Shown one piece after another: positions 16,873 through 24,647 of a stretch of 64,000 nucleotides of DNA. The position numbers and the translations under genes were made by a program. Position 1 is the stretch's first letter. Each line of letters starts with the position of its first letter. The stretch comes from Vibrio rotiferianus CAIM 577 = LMG 21460. GTDB lineage: Bacteria; Pseudomonadota; Gammaproteobacteria; Enterobacterales; Vibrionaceae. The notes under the pieces were generated by a model. The model saw nothing but the letters and a program-made list of their open reading frames with translations. It was not told where the DNA came from and did no database searches. Location of the stretch: NCBI RefSeq assembly GCF_002741985.1, contig NZ_APHW01000022.1:62001-126000 (forward strand), in the 5' to 3' direction.

Positions 16873-16926
16873 TGACACCTCCTAAAATTGTGCTGATTCA
16901 TTATTTCTTTTTTGCACAGTAATTTG

Positions 16927-16940
16927 TTGAGGTTGATCAA
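16927..16940. promoter_or_regulatory. Possible FNR/CRP-type palindrome
   Basis: TTGAG-GTTG-ATCAA matches the FNR consensus TTGAT-N4-ATCAA with one mismatch. It lies in the 246-bp divergent region between the winged-helix gene and the ArsC-like gene. Single-site matches of this quality occur by chance, so this is tentative. Confidence 0.3.
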
Positions 16941-17118
16941 TAACTCGCCCTTTCCCAGCAATTTCTGCCTTATTTTTTTCAAGAAGTAAATTATTCATCT
17001 CATCATTTTGTCAGTTTCGTTGCTTCTTGGTAGGATGCGTTAACAACTCAATGAATAAATAAGCCACATTCAAGTAATTGGCTCGGAAAGAAGAAAGTAA
17101 GACTCAAAAGGACACATT

Positions 17119-17469
17119 ATGACGATCACCATGTTCGGCATCCCAAACTGCGACACGATTAAAAAAGCGAAGAAATGGTTAGAAGCAGAAAATGTTGCTT
17201 TTAATTTCCATGATTACCGCAAACAAGGTGTCGATGCAGCAATGGTTACCGAATTTTGCAACACACTAGGTTGGGAGCAAGTACTAAACAAACGTGGTAC
17301 AACTTTCCGTCAGCTGACTCAAGAACAAAAAGATTCTCTTAATGAAGAAAACGCAATCGCGCTATTAGTAGAAAACCCAGCGATGATTAAACGCCCAATC
17401 TTGAAAGTTGAAGACCAACTACATATTGGTTTCAAAGCAGACCAATACGCGACCATTTTTAACTCTTAA
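17119..17469 (+). CDS. ArsC-family reductase (Spx/YffB-like)
   Basis: This is a 116-residue thioredoxin-fold protein of the ArsC/Spx/YffB family, starting MTITMFGIPNCDTIKKAKKW with the single conserved Cys in NCDTIKKA. The middle has the family's W-LNKRGTTFRQL block and the end has the RPILKV segment. E. coli YffB, directly upstream of dapE as here, shows weak glutathione-dependent reductase features but does not give arsenate resistance. It ends 18 bases before dapE, forming an operon. The biological substrate is unknown. Confidence 0.88.
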   Translation: MTITMFGIPNCDTIKKAKKWLEAENVAFNFHDYRKQGVDAAMVTEFCNTLGWEQVLNKRGTTFRQLTQEQKDSLNEENAIALLVENPAMIKRPILKVEDQLHIGFKADQYATIFNS

Positions 17470-17487
17470 TTAAAGGAACAATCAAGG

Positions 17488-18624
17488 ATGACAGACAGTC
17501 CAGTACTGGCACTCGCTAAAGACCTGATCAGCCGCCAGTCTGTAACGCCTGAAGATGCAGGCTGTCAGGAAGTGATGATCGAGCGATTAAAAGCGCTTGG
17601 TTTTGAAATCGAAGTGATGGTGTTTGAAGACACAACAAACTTCTGGGCTCGCCGAGGCACACAAGCGCCGCTGTTTGCTTTCGCTGGTCACACTGATGTT
17701 GTGCCTGCGGGCAAGTTAGAGCAATGGGATACGCACCCATTTGAACCAACGATTGTAGATGGTTACCTTCACGGTCGTGGCGCCGCTGACATGAAAGGCT
17801 CACTCGCTTGTATGGTGGTGGCAGTTGAACGGTTTATTGCAGATAACCCAGACCACAAAGGCTCGATCGGCTTTTTAATCACCTCTGACGAAGAAGGCCC
17901 ATTCATCAACGGCACCGTTCGCGTAGTCGAAACCTTAATGGAACGCGGCGAGAACATCGATATGTGCATCGTTGGTGAACCTTCAAGTACTGAAGTGGTT
18001 GGTGACGTAGTCAAAAATGGCCGTCGTGGTTCAATCACTGGTGACCTAACCGTACACGGAACACAAGGCCACGTTGCCTACCCTCATCTTGCTAACAACC
18101 CGGTTCATCAATCTCTATTGGCAATCCACGAGTTAGCCACCACAGAGTGGGACCAAGGGAATGATTACTTCCCGCCGACAAGCTTCCAGATCCCGAACGT
18201 TTCAGCAGGTACTGGCGCGTCTAATGTGATTCCAGGCGAGTTTAACGTTCAATTTAACCTTCGTTTCAGTACTGAATTGAGCAACGAAGTGATTGTTCAA
18301 CGCATCACTGAGACTCTGGATAAACACGAGCTAGACTACGATCTAAAGTGGACATTCAATGGCGACCCGTTCCTAACCGACACTGGCGCACTACTTGATG
18401 CGGTTGTCGCAGCAGTTGATGAAGTGAACAGCACTAAGCCCGCACTTCTCACAACTGGCGGTACGTCTGATGGTCGCTTTATCGCGCGTATGGGCGGTCA
18501 AGTGGTTGAGCTTGGGCCAGTTAACGCGACGATTCATAAAGTAAACGAGTGCGTGAAAGTCGATGACCTAGAGAAATTGACCGACATGTACGAGAACACG
18601 CTGAAGCACTTATTAGCCAAATAA
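17488..18624 (+). CDS. dapE: Succinyl-diaminopimelate desuccinylase DapE
   Basis: DapE is the zinc M20-family enzyme that removes succinate from N-succinyl-LL-diaminopimelate in the lysine and peptidoglycan precursor pathway. In 378 residues the metal site is visible: His68 and Asp70 in [10 protein letters not shown], Asp101 in GAADMKG, the catalytic Glu in TSDEEGP, and a C-terminal His in NATIHKVNE. Length equals the usual 375-380. A second lysine-pathway gene, dapA, lies about 2 kb downstream on the other strand. Confidence 0.97.
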   Translation: MTDSPVLALAKDLISRQSVTPEDAGCQEVMIERLKALGFEIEVMVFEDTTNFWARRGTQAPLFAFAGHTDVVPAGKLEQWDTHPFEPTIVDGYLHGRGAADMKGSLACMVVAVERFIADNPDHKGSIGFLITSDEEGPFINGTVRVVETLMERGENIDMCIVGEPSSTEVVGDVVKNGRRGSITGDLTVHGTQGHVAYPHLANNPVHQSLLAIHELATTEWDQGNDYFPPTSFQIPNVSAGTGASNVIPGEFNVQFNLRFSTELSNEVIVQRITETLDKHELDYDLKWTFNGDPFLTDTGALLDAVVAAVDEVNSTKPALLTTGGTSDGRFIARMGGQVVELGPVNATIHKVNECVKVDDLEKLTDMYENTLKHLLAK

Positions 18625-18663
18625 CGCTTATATATGTAGTAAGTAGTATTTAACGAGAGCACC

Positions 18664-19362
18664 ATGACACCAGAGCAACTTACCGGAATCACCGATTCGC
18701 ATCTTCAATCCACGTTGGTGGGGCAAAAGGCGTTTATGCTTCACCCAGAAGTCGTCGATGATTTGTTGAAGATGATTGAAGCCGCAACCGAGGCTGGCTT
18801 TAAGATGGAAATTGCCAGTGGCTTTCGCGACTTTCACCGTCAAAAAGCCATTTGGAACGGTAAGTTTTCTGGTGACTTAAAGATCTTAGATTCCCACTCT
18901 CAGCTTTTAGAAAAAGCGATGCTCAGTGATGAAGAAAAGCTAATGGCGATTCTACGTTGGTCTGCCCTACCCGGTGGCAGTCGCCATCATTGGGGGTGTG
19001 ATTTTGATGTCTATGCGCGTAACTTGTTGCCGCCAGAAACGAAATTACAGCTAGAACCGTGGGAATACTTCGAAGGTCATCAACTAGCTTTCTATCAATG
19101 GTTAGAAGCCAACCTAGATCGCTTTGGGTTTTTCTTCCCTTACCAACAAGATTTGGGTGGTGTGGCTATCGAACCTTGGCACATCAGCCATAAATCGGTT
19201 GGGCAACAATGCTTGGCTCATCTGACACCTGAAGTACTGAGAAAGCAGTTAATTGAGCAAAATCAGATCGACAGCATTGCAGGGATTGACGTCATATTGA
19301 ATAATTTGAATAAGGTCACTACCAAATTCATTCACAATATCACTCTGCCGGAGGCTCTATGA
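18664..19362 (+). CDS. M15 (VanY-type) D,D-carboxypeptidase family protein
   Basis: This 232-residue protein has the VanY/M15 zinc site: SGFRDFHRQKAIW, the GSRHHWGCDFDV block giving the first zinc His and Asp, and EPWHISH giving the catalytic Glu and last His. Such enzymes trim D-Ala-D-Ala ends of peptidoglycan. No signal peptide is evident, which is odd for a wall enzyme and leaves location open. It overlaps the next gene by four bases (ATGA), so the two are coupled. Confidence 0.85.
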   Translation: MTPEQLTGITDSHLQSTLVGQKAFMLHPEVVDDLLKMIEAATEAGFKMEIASGFRDFHRQKAIWNGKFSGDLKILDSHSQLLEKAMLSDEEKLMAILRWSALPGGSRHHWGCDFDVYARNLLPPETKLQLEPWEYFEGHQLAFYQWLEANLDRFGFFFPYQQDLGGVAIEPWHISHKSVGQQCLAHLTPEVLRKQLIEQNQIDSIAGIDVILNNLNKVTTKFIHNITLPEAL

Positions 19363-19562
19363 TAGAAATACTAACCAACCCTTGGGTCATTATCATCATA
19401 GTGGTCAGCATAGTGGTTGGTAATATAGCTGCGTTAAAATACACCGCAAAAATGAAGTTTGGTCAGATGGATAAGGGCCGTAAGAACGATTTAGACAAGT
19501 TGAACGAACTTGATAAACAACGTTACGGAGACCAAAAGAAAGAAAACGATGAATCTCGTTGA
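19359..19562 (+). CDS. DUF2897 small membrane protein
   Basis: This is a 67-residue protein with one N-terminal membrane segment (PWVIIIIVVSIVVGNIAALK) and a charged cytoplasmic tail rich in Lys, Asp and Asn (KGRKNDLDKLNELDKQRYGD). It matches the small DUF2897 family found after the M15 gene in Vibrio. Its ATG overlaps the stop of the peptidase gene, so its dose is tied to that enzyme. Function unknown. Confidence 0.78.
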   Translation: MIEILTNPWVIIIIVVSIVVGNIAALKYTAKMKFGQMDKGRKNDLDKLNELDKQRYGDQKKENDESR

Positions 19563-19587
19563 ATTTACACGTTGTGGACAGAAATAA

Positions 19588-19611
19588 AAAAGGGACCTTC
19601 AGGTCCCTTTT
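19588..19611. terminator. Bidirectional terminator between the DUF2897 gene and bamC
   Basis: AAAAGGGACC-TTCA-GGTCCCTTTT forms a 10-bp stem with T/A tracts on both sides, suited to ending both convergent transcripts. Confidence 0.92.
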
Positions 19612-19622
19612 CTTTGTTCGAG

Positions 19623-20639
19623 TTATTGCTTCGCGACTGCAGCTAAAACTGGAGCTAAAGACTTCAAAAACTCTTCTTCAACAGGTTTGCCTGACGAATT
19701 AGTAACATTAATTGACGTTCGGTTTCCTAAGTCACCAAATAGGAAAGTATATTTACCTGCATCTAAATCGATTGGTTTCACACCAATGTCGTTCCAAAAT
19801 ACATCATCAGGTGATGCATATTTTGCCTCAACCGTGCCTTGAGATTGACTACGACTTTCAATCGTGAAGCCAATTTTTGGAAGTAGCTCAGGCAATCGTT
19901 GCCATAATACGTTGTACTGTGCACGAGCGATAATAACAGGCAGACCACTACGATCGGTTCCCATCGTAATTGGAATTTGTTTTACCAATTCCTGTGCTTT
20001 TTTCTGTGCGTCTTCACGAACTTGTTGATCGTAACGAGCTGTAACCAAGTTGGTCATCAACACATTGTAGCGTTCACGATTAGTGCGCGAGACTTCCTTA
20101 ACCTGCTCGCCTTCTCGCCAATCAACCAAGTTAACTTTAAATCCAAAGCGGTTGTTAGCTTCAAAACGAGAAATATCGTAGCGACTGCCGATTTCCATAT
20201 CTTCATCGGCTGAATTCCAAGTCACCCAACCCGTTTCAATTAGATTTTCGCTCTGTTTCTCTACTGGAATCTGATTTGTCGAAATCATATTTTGGACGGT
20301 TTGCCAAACAAGATCGAGCTCGTCTTTGCGAAGTAGCCATAGGGTAACCTCACCATTGCTACGTTCCAAACGCGCACCAGGGATCAGCTCTAGCACTTCT
20401 TGTGGGGGACGAATATCAACAGCCTTACCAATGCCACCCTCAAAATTGCCCTGAGGAATGTCATAGTTTGGATAAAACTGAGGCTGAGCATCGGCAGGCA
20501 TATTCCATTCTGATAACGACTCAGTATTCAAATATTCGAAGTCATCTTTTGCTTGACGACGCTGGTTGGCACCACCTGAACAGGCAGTCAATACAAAAAC
20601 AGCCAGTGAACTCATCACTAACTGGCTAGAAAGCTTCAT
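19623..20639 (-). CDS. bamC: Outer-membrane assembly lipoprotein BamC
   Basis: BamC is an accessory lipoprotein of the BAM complex that inserts beta-barrel proteins. The 338-residue product has a lipoprotein signal ending LTACSGG, an unstructured N-terminal stretch that binds BamD in E. coli, and two helix-grip domains (for example RLERSNGEVTLWLLRKD and the C-terminal KYTFLFGDLGNRTSINV). It follows dapA by 48 bases, the same dapA-bamC operon as in E. coli. bamA itself is at 58011-60425 in this window. Confidence 0.94.
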   Translation of the reverse strand: MKLSSQLVMSSLAVFVLTACSGGANQRRQAKDDFEYLNTESLSEWNMPADAQPQFYPNYDIPQGNFEGGIGKAVDIRPPQEVLELIPGARLERSNGEVTLWLLRKDELDLVWQTVQNMISTNQIPVEKQSENLIETGWVTWNSADEDMEIGSRYDISRFEANNRFGFKVNLVDWREGEQVKEVSRTNRERYNVLMTNLVTARYDQQVREDAQKKAQELVKQIPITMGTDRSGLPVIIARAQYNVLWQRLPELLPKIGFTIESRSQSQGTVEAKYASPDDVFWNDIGVKPIDLDAGKYTFLFGDLGNRTSINVTNSSGKPVEEEFLKSLAPVLAAVAKQ

Positions 20640-20687
20640 CTATACTCCTAAAAACTGAGAGCTCTCGCCCTCAGTTATACTTCAATC

Positions 20688-21566
20688 CTAGTAAATACCG
20701 GCGTCTGTTAGCGCCTGTTCCAAAATCGGCTGCGACTTTTCAGAAAGTGGTGTCAAAGGAAGACGCAAACTGCCGTCACCGATCAAGCCTAGCTTAGTGG
20801 CTGCCCATTTTACCGGGATAGGGCTTGATTCGATAAATAAGTTCTTGTGCAAAGTCATCAAACGCTGGTTGATTACTTCAGCCTCTTCAAACTTACCGTC
20901 TCGTGCTAAGTGGAACATATCTGCCATGTCTTTCGCAGCGATATTATTCGTTACAGAGATAACACCATGACCGCCCAGCTTCACAAACTCTAAGCCAGTC
21001 GCATCATCACCACTTAGTAAGATAAAATCTTCGCCACAAAGTTCACGGTGAAGTGCAATTCGGTTCAAATCACCCGTCGCGTCTTTCAATGCGACGATAT
21101 TATCAAGCTTTGACAAGCGTGCCACTGTCTCAGGCAACAAATCTACCGCTGTACGCCCAGGTACATTGTATAAAATTAGAGGTACATCACTTGCTTCAGA
21201 GATCGCTTTGTAATGTTGGAACAAACCTTCTTGAGTTGGCTTATTATAATAAGGCGTAACACTTAAGAAGCCTGTAATACCTGAATCTGCAAGTAACTTA
21301 CTGAATGTGACTGCCTCATGAGTTGCATTTGCACCTGTGCCAGCAATCACTGGGATGCGACCGTCGGCAAACTCTACCGTTTTATTTACGACCTTCACAT
21401 GCTCTTCAATCGTTAGAGTCGAAGACTCTCCCGTTGTGCCTACCGCAACAATACCGTCAGTACCCGCCTCAACGTGATACTCAACCAGCTTTTGCAGACC
21501 ATCGAAATCTACTTCACCATCTGGCTTAAATGGCGTGATCAACGCTACGATACTTCCTGAAAACAT
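20688..21566 (-). CDS. dapA: 4-Hydroxy-tetrahydrodipicolinate synthase DapA
   Basis: DapA condenses pyruvate and aspartate semialdehyde in the first step specific to lysine and diaminopimelate. The 292-residue TIM barrel shows [10 protein letters not shown] near the N-terminus, the Tyr in [12 protein letters not shown], and the Schiff-base Lys in [12 protein letters not shown]. Length is identical to the E. coli enzyme when translation starts at the ATG at 21566, which has GGAG six bases upstream; an in-frame ATG five codons earlier is less likely. The 5' side faces the foldable region at 21700-21829. Confidence 0.97.
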   Translation of the reverse strand: MFSGSIVALITPFKPDGEVDFDGLQKLVEYHVEAGTDGIVAVGTTGESSTLTIEEHVKVVNKTVEFADGRIPVIAGTGANATHEAVTFSKLLADSGITGFLSVTPYYNKPTQEGLFQHYKAISEASDVPLILYNVPGRTAVDLLPETVARLSKLDNIVALKDATGDLNRIALHRELCGEDFILLSGDDATGLEFVKLGGHGVISVTNNIAAKDMADMFHLARDGKFEEAEVINQRLMTLHKNLFIESSPIPVKWAATKLGLIGDGSLRLPLTPLSEKSQPILEQALTDAGIY

Positions 21567-21581
21567 GTCTATCTCCCTCAT

Positions 21582-21972
21582 TTAACTCTTTCTGCATGGT
21601 ACTGTAATGCGATTAACAAACACAAGTGTGTATAGACGCTTACAAAGTACAAATGAATGAATAATTATCAGTTGTTAGAGGTTTAGCAAGATTCTTTTGC
21701 TCAACTCTGGGGGTTCGCTCAATTCTCGAGCTTCAACGATAATCGTTGCAGCCTTTATCCCCTATGGGATCGGCACCTATTTAGCCCGCGGAATATACTC
21801 GCAGTTTTCTTCGTCACGTCAGAGTTGAGTGAAATTATCTCGTCCAGAAAGTAGACGATAATATTTCGCTTACAAAGCAAACAGTCGCGCCTAAAAAAGG
21901 AACCAACTCGACATTTCTAATGCTTATCTGTGCTAACATCACTCTATTGAAGAAAGGACAAGAAGCTCATAT
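21582..21972. other. 391-bp divergent intergenic region dapA/gcvR
   Basis: This gap must hold promoters for both dapA (leftward) and gcvR (rightward). It contains a long foldable block at 21700-21829, a smaller imperfect inverted repeat at about 21835-21861 (ATTATC..CGTC against GACGATAAT), and a short reading frame at 21920-21976. No lysine or glycine riboswitch core was recognised on either strand. Confidence 0.7.
21700..21829. ncRNA. Candidate structured RNA, family not recognised
   Basis: CTCAACTCTG (21700-21709) is the perfect reverse complement of CAGAGTTGAG (21820-21829), 110 bases apart. Inside this closing stem are at least three local hairpins: GCTC/GAGC (21717-21731), CAACGAT/ATCGTTG (21734-21748) and ATCCC-CTAT-GGGAT (21757-21770). 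Such a nested layout is typical of riboswitches and structured small RNAs. Strand cannot be decided: it could be a dapA leader (minus) or a gcvR leader or small RNA (plus). No strong T-run terminator follows it on either side. Confidence 0.45.
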
Positions 21973-22515
21973 ATGACGCAACATCTGGTACTTACAGCAG
22001 TTGGAACGGATCGCCCAGGCATTTGTAATCAAGTAGTCAAACTGGTCACACAAGCTGGCTGTAACATCGCTGATAGCCGAATCGCTATCTTTGGTAATGA
22101 ATTTACATTGATCATGCTGTTGACAGGCAACACCAACAATATCACTCGAGTCGAAACGCAATTACCTCTACTCGGGCAAGAGCATGACCTTATCACTATC
22201 ATGAAGCGAACATCCGCACATGAGTTATTAGACAACTCATATGATCTTGAGGTCTTCATCGAATCAGAAGACCGAATGGGTTTGACGGAAAAGTTCACCC
22301 AGTTTTTTGCCGATCAAAACATTGGTCTTAACTCACTAAGCGCTCAAACTATTAGTAAGTCTAAAGTTCAACTAGATGCTGACCAATTCCATATTGCAAT
22401 TACAGCGTCTGTCCAAGCCGACTGTAACCTTATGCAGCTTCAAGAAGATTTCGATGAACTTTGTAATACGCTCAACGTACAAGGTTCTCTGAATTTCATA
22501 AAAAACAATCTATAA
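21973..22515 (+). CDS. gcvR: Glycine cleavage system regulator GcvR
   Basis: GcvR has two ACT domains (about residues 5-75 and 95-170). In E. coli it binds the activator GcvA and holds the glycine cleavage operon off when glycine is scarce. The 180-residue protein starts MTQHLVLTAVGTDRPGICNQ, with the ACT signature DRPGI, and the second domain has ESEDRMGLTEKFTQFF. It is divergent from dapA and 19 bases upstream of bcp, the same gcvR-bcp arrangement seen in enteric bacteria. The start codon overlaps the stop of a tiny upstream frame. Confidence 0.92.
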   Translation: MTQHLVLTAVGTDRPGICNQVVKLVTQAGCNIADSRIAIFGNEFTLIMLLTGNTNNITRVETQLPLLGQEHDLITIMKRTSAHELLDNSYDLEVFIESEDRMGLTEKFTQFFADQNIGLNSLSAQTISKSKVQLDADQFHIAITASVQADCNLMQLQEDFDELCNTLNVQGSLNFIKNNL

Positions 22516-22534
22516 ATAAGTAAAGGACATAACA

Positions 22535-23005
22535 ATGAATACGCTGACAGCAGGCACGCCAGCGCCAGCCTTCTCTTTGCTCGACCAAGACGGTAACACT
22601 GTTACTCTCGATGATTTTAAAGGTAAGAAAGTTCTGTTCTACTTCTACCCGAAAGCGATGACACCGGGCTGTACCACTCAGGCAAAAGGTCTGCGTGATG
22701 TAAAAGCAGAGCTAGACGCACACAACGTTGTAGTATTGGGCGTAAGTATCGACCCAGTGAAACGACTTGGTAAATTCATCGAACGTGACGAACTAAACTT
22801 CACACTACTGTCTGACGAAGACCATGCAGCTGCTGACCAGTTCGGTGTGTGGGGCGAGAAAAAGTTCATGGGTAAAGTCTACGATGGTCTTCACCGTATT
22901 AGCTTCCTAATCAACGAGGAAGGTGTGATCGAACACGTTTTCAACAAGTTCAAAACCAAAGACCATCACGAAGTGGTTGTGAACTACTTGAAAGAAAACG
23001 CGTAA
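22535..23005 (+). CDS. bcp: Thiol peroxidase Bcp (peroxiredoxin Q)
   Basis: This thioredoxin-dependent peroxiredoxin reduces H2O2 and lipid hydroperoxides. The 156-residue protein has the peroxidatic Cys in the TPGCTTQAKGLRD motif and the conserved YFYPKAMTPGC block. The usual resolving Cys five residues after the peroxidatic one is absent (CTTQAKG), so it looks like the 1-Cys-like subgroup of Bcp. It is cotranscribed with gcvR and followed by a strong terminator. Confidence 0.94.
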   Translation: MNTLTAGTPAPAFSLLDQDGNTVTLDDFKGKKVLFYFYPKAMTPGCTTQAKGLRDVKAELDAHNVVVLGVSIDPVKRLGKFIERDELNFTLLSDEDHAAADQFGVWGEKKFMGKVYDGLHRISFLINEEGVIEHVFNKFKTKDHHEVVVNYLKENA

Positions 23006-23027
23006 GCCTAGCTTTCAATCAAACATC

Positions 23028-23055
23028 AAAAAGCCCAGCAGTCGCTGGGCTTTTT
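23028..23055. terminator. Bidirectional terminator between bcp and perM-like gene
   Basis: AAAAAGCCCAGC-AGTC-GCTGGGCTTTTT is a 12-bp perfect stem with A/T tracts at both ends, located between two convergent genes. Confidence 0.93.
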
Positions 23056-23069
23056 ATTGGATTCGATTT

Positions 23070-24140
23070 CTATTCTTGTATTGGTTCGCTTTCTTCTGTA
23101 CTTGGCAGTGCGTTCCACACGGCTTTGACAAGTGTCGCCAAAGGAATTGCAAAGAATACGCCCCAGAAGCCCCATAAACCACCAAACACCAATACCGCAA
23201 CAATAATTGCTACTGGGTGAAGGTTCACCGCTTCGGAGAATAGTACCGGTACTAAAACGTTGCCATCAAGCGCCTGAATAATACCGTACGCCACCAGCAA
23301 CCAGTAAAACTGTGGAGATAATCCCCACTGGAACAAACCAACAATCGCAACGGGCACAGTGACCGCTGCCGCACCGATGTATGGGATCAGAACCGATAGC
23401 CCAACCGCTACCGCTAACAATGCAGAATAACGCAGGTCTAAAACCGCAAACGTAACGTAGCTCACTCCACCGACAATAAGAATTTCTAGCACTTTACCGC
23501 GAATGTAATTCGAGATCTGTTCATTCATCTCGTGCCAGACTTTATTCGCCAACTTGCGGTTCTTTGGCAGGATGCCACTGGCCATACTCATCATCTCTTC
23601 TTTGTCTTTTAACAAGAAGAAAACTAATAGAGGTACAAGGATCAAGTAAACCGCTAAGGTTGCAATGCTCACAAGTGACGCAAGTGAGCCCTTCACAACA
23701 CTTTCACCTAAGCCGATTGCTTGGTTTTTAGCGTTGGTTACAACCGTCTCAACAATTTGCAAGTTTGCTAGCTCTGGGTAACGCTCCGGTAATGTGGAGA
23801 TGAACTTCTGCAACCCTGTATACATGTTCGGAATATCATTGATTAGGTTGCCAACCTGAGTCCAAATAGTCGGTACCAATCCGAAAACCGCAATGAGCAT
23901 CAAGCCGATAAAGACAAGTATCACCGTGATAACTGAAAAGGTTCGCGGAATACCAAAACGGCACATTTGTGTGACAGGCCATTCAAGGAGATATGCAAGA
24001 ACGATCGCAACCAGTAATGGTGCAATTAAGTGCCCGAAAAAATAAATAGTGATAAAGCCGAACAATAAAATCGCGACTAGGCTCACGGCATGTGGGTCTG
24101 AAAAACGTCGCTTATACCAACGACTTATCATCTCAAGCAT
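23070..24140 (-). CDS. perM: AI-2E family permease (PerM-like)
   Basis: This is a 356-residue inner-membrane protein with seven or eight predicted membrane segments, belonging to the AI-2E/PerM/TqsA family. Characteristic stretches are FFGHLIAPLLVAIVLAYLLE near the N-terminus, a long periplasmic helical section, and the C-terminal LVFGGLWGFWGVFFAIPLAT. Some family members export signals or act as Na+/H+ antiporters; the substrate of PerM is not settled. It begins one base after the stop of the TusA-like gene, forming a two-gene operon, and lies next to bepA as in E. coli relatives. Confidence 0.85.
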   Translation of the reverse strand: MLEMISRWYKRRFSDPHAVSLVAILLFGFITIYFFGHLIAPLLVAIVLAYLLEWPVTQMCRFGIPRTFSVITVILVFIGLMLIAVFGLVPTIWTQVGNLINDIPNMYTGLQKFISTLPERYPELANLQIVETVVTNAKNQAIGLGESVVKGSLASLVSIATLAVYLILVPLLVFFLLKDKEEMMSMASGILPKNRKLANKVWHEMNEQISNYIRGKVLEILIVGGVSYVTFAVLDLRYSALLAVAVGLSVLIPYIGAAAVTVPVAIVGLFQWGLSPQFYWLLVAYGIIQALDGNVLVPVLFSEAVNLHPVAIIVAVLVFGGLWGFWGVFFAIPLATLVKAVWNALPSTEESEPIQE

Positions 24141-24141
24141 C

Positions 24142-24387
24142 TTATGATGATTCCTTATTAAATACGGTCAAAGTGAAGTACTCTGGTAATGCGTGACACT
24201 GCACTTCATACCCTTGATTGCGTAAATACGTCACTATGTCTCGTTTAGAGCTATTATCCACAACTTGAATCATAAGCTGTTGATACTGGGAAGATTCTCC
24301 CTGAAATACTTCAGCAGCGTGACGTTTAGCAAGTAACAGCGCCATAGGGCAGCGTTGCTCACGCAAATCAAGTAACATGGATTCCAT
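24142..24387 (-). CDS. TusA-like sulfurtransferase
   Basis: This 81-residue protein is of the TusA/SirA/YedF fold. The conserved Cys lies in the CP motif of LREQRCPMALLLAKRHA, the site that carries persulfide in TusA. Relation to tRNA thiolation is uncertain because the canonical TusA core CPEPVM is not kept. I set the start at the ATG at 24387; a GTG five codons upstream is possible and no strong ribosome site settles it. It is coupled to the permease gene downstream. Confidence 0.8.
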   Translation of the reverse strand: MESMLLDLREQRCPMALLLAKRHAAEVFQGESSQYQQLMIQVVDNSSKRDIVTYLRNQGYEVQCHALPEYFTLTVFNKESS

Positions 24388-24647
24388 TGTATTGCTCTGC
24401 ACTTATGATAGGGTTGTATTGTAACGGCTTTTTGAGCTGGTGCTAGTGATTTAAGCCTAAACGGCAATGACTTCTAATTAACAATTAAAAGTTATGTATG
24501 TGACAATTTACGAAACCAATTCGTTTATCTTCGGTCTTATTGCTAGCATATTCATCCGACACGGATGACCATAAAACATGGTGGCGTTGCAGAGAGGAAC
24601 TCAGCTCCCAACCCATGTTTCGGTATTTTGGAGAATCTTTAAACCGT

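Noticed and set aside
21700..21829. Lysine or glycine riboswitch
   Set aside because: The position next to dapA and gcvR made this attractive, but the conserved cores of these classes could not be found on either strand, so the element is reported only as an unidentified structured candidate.
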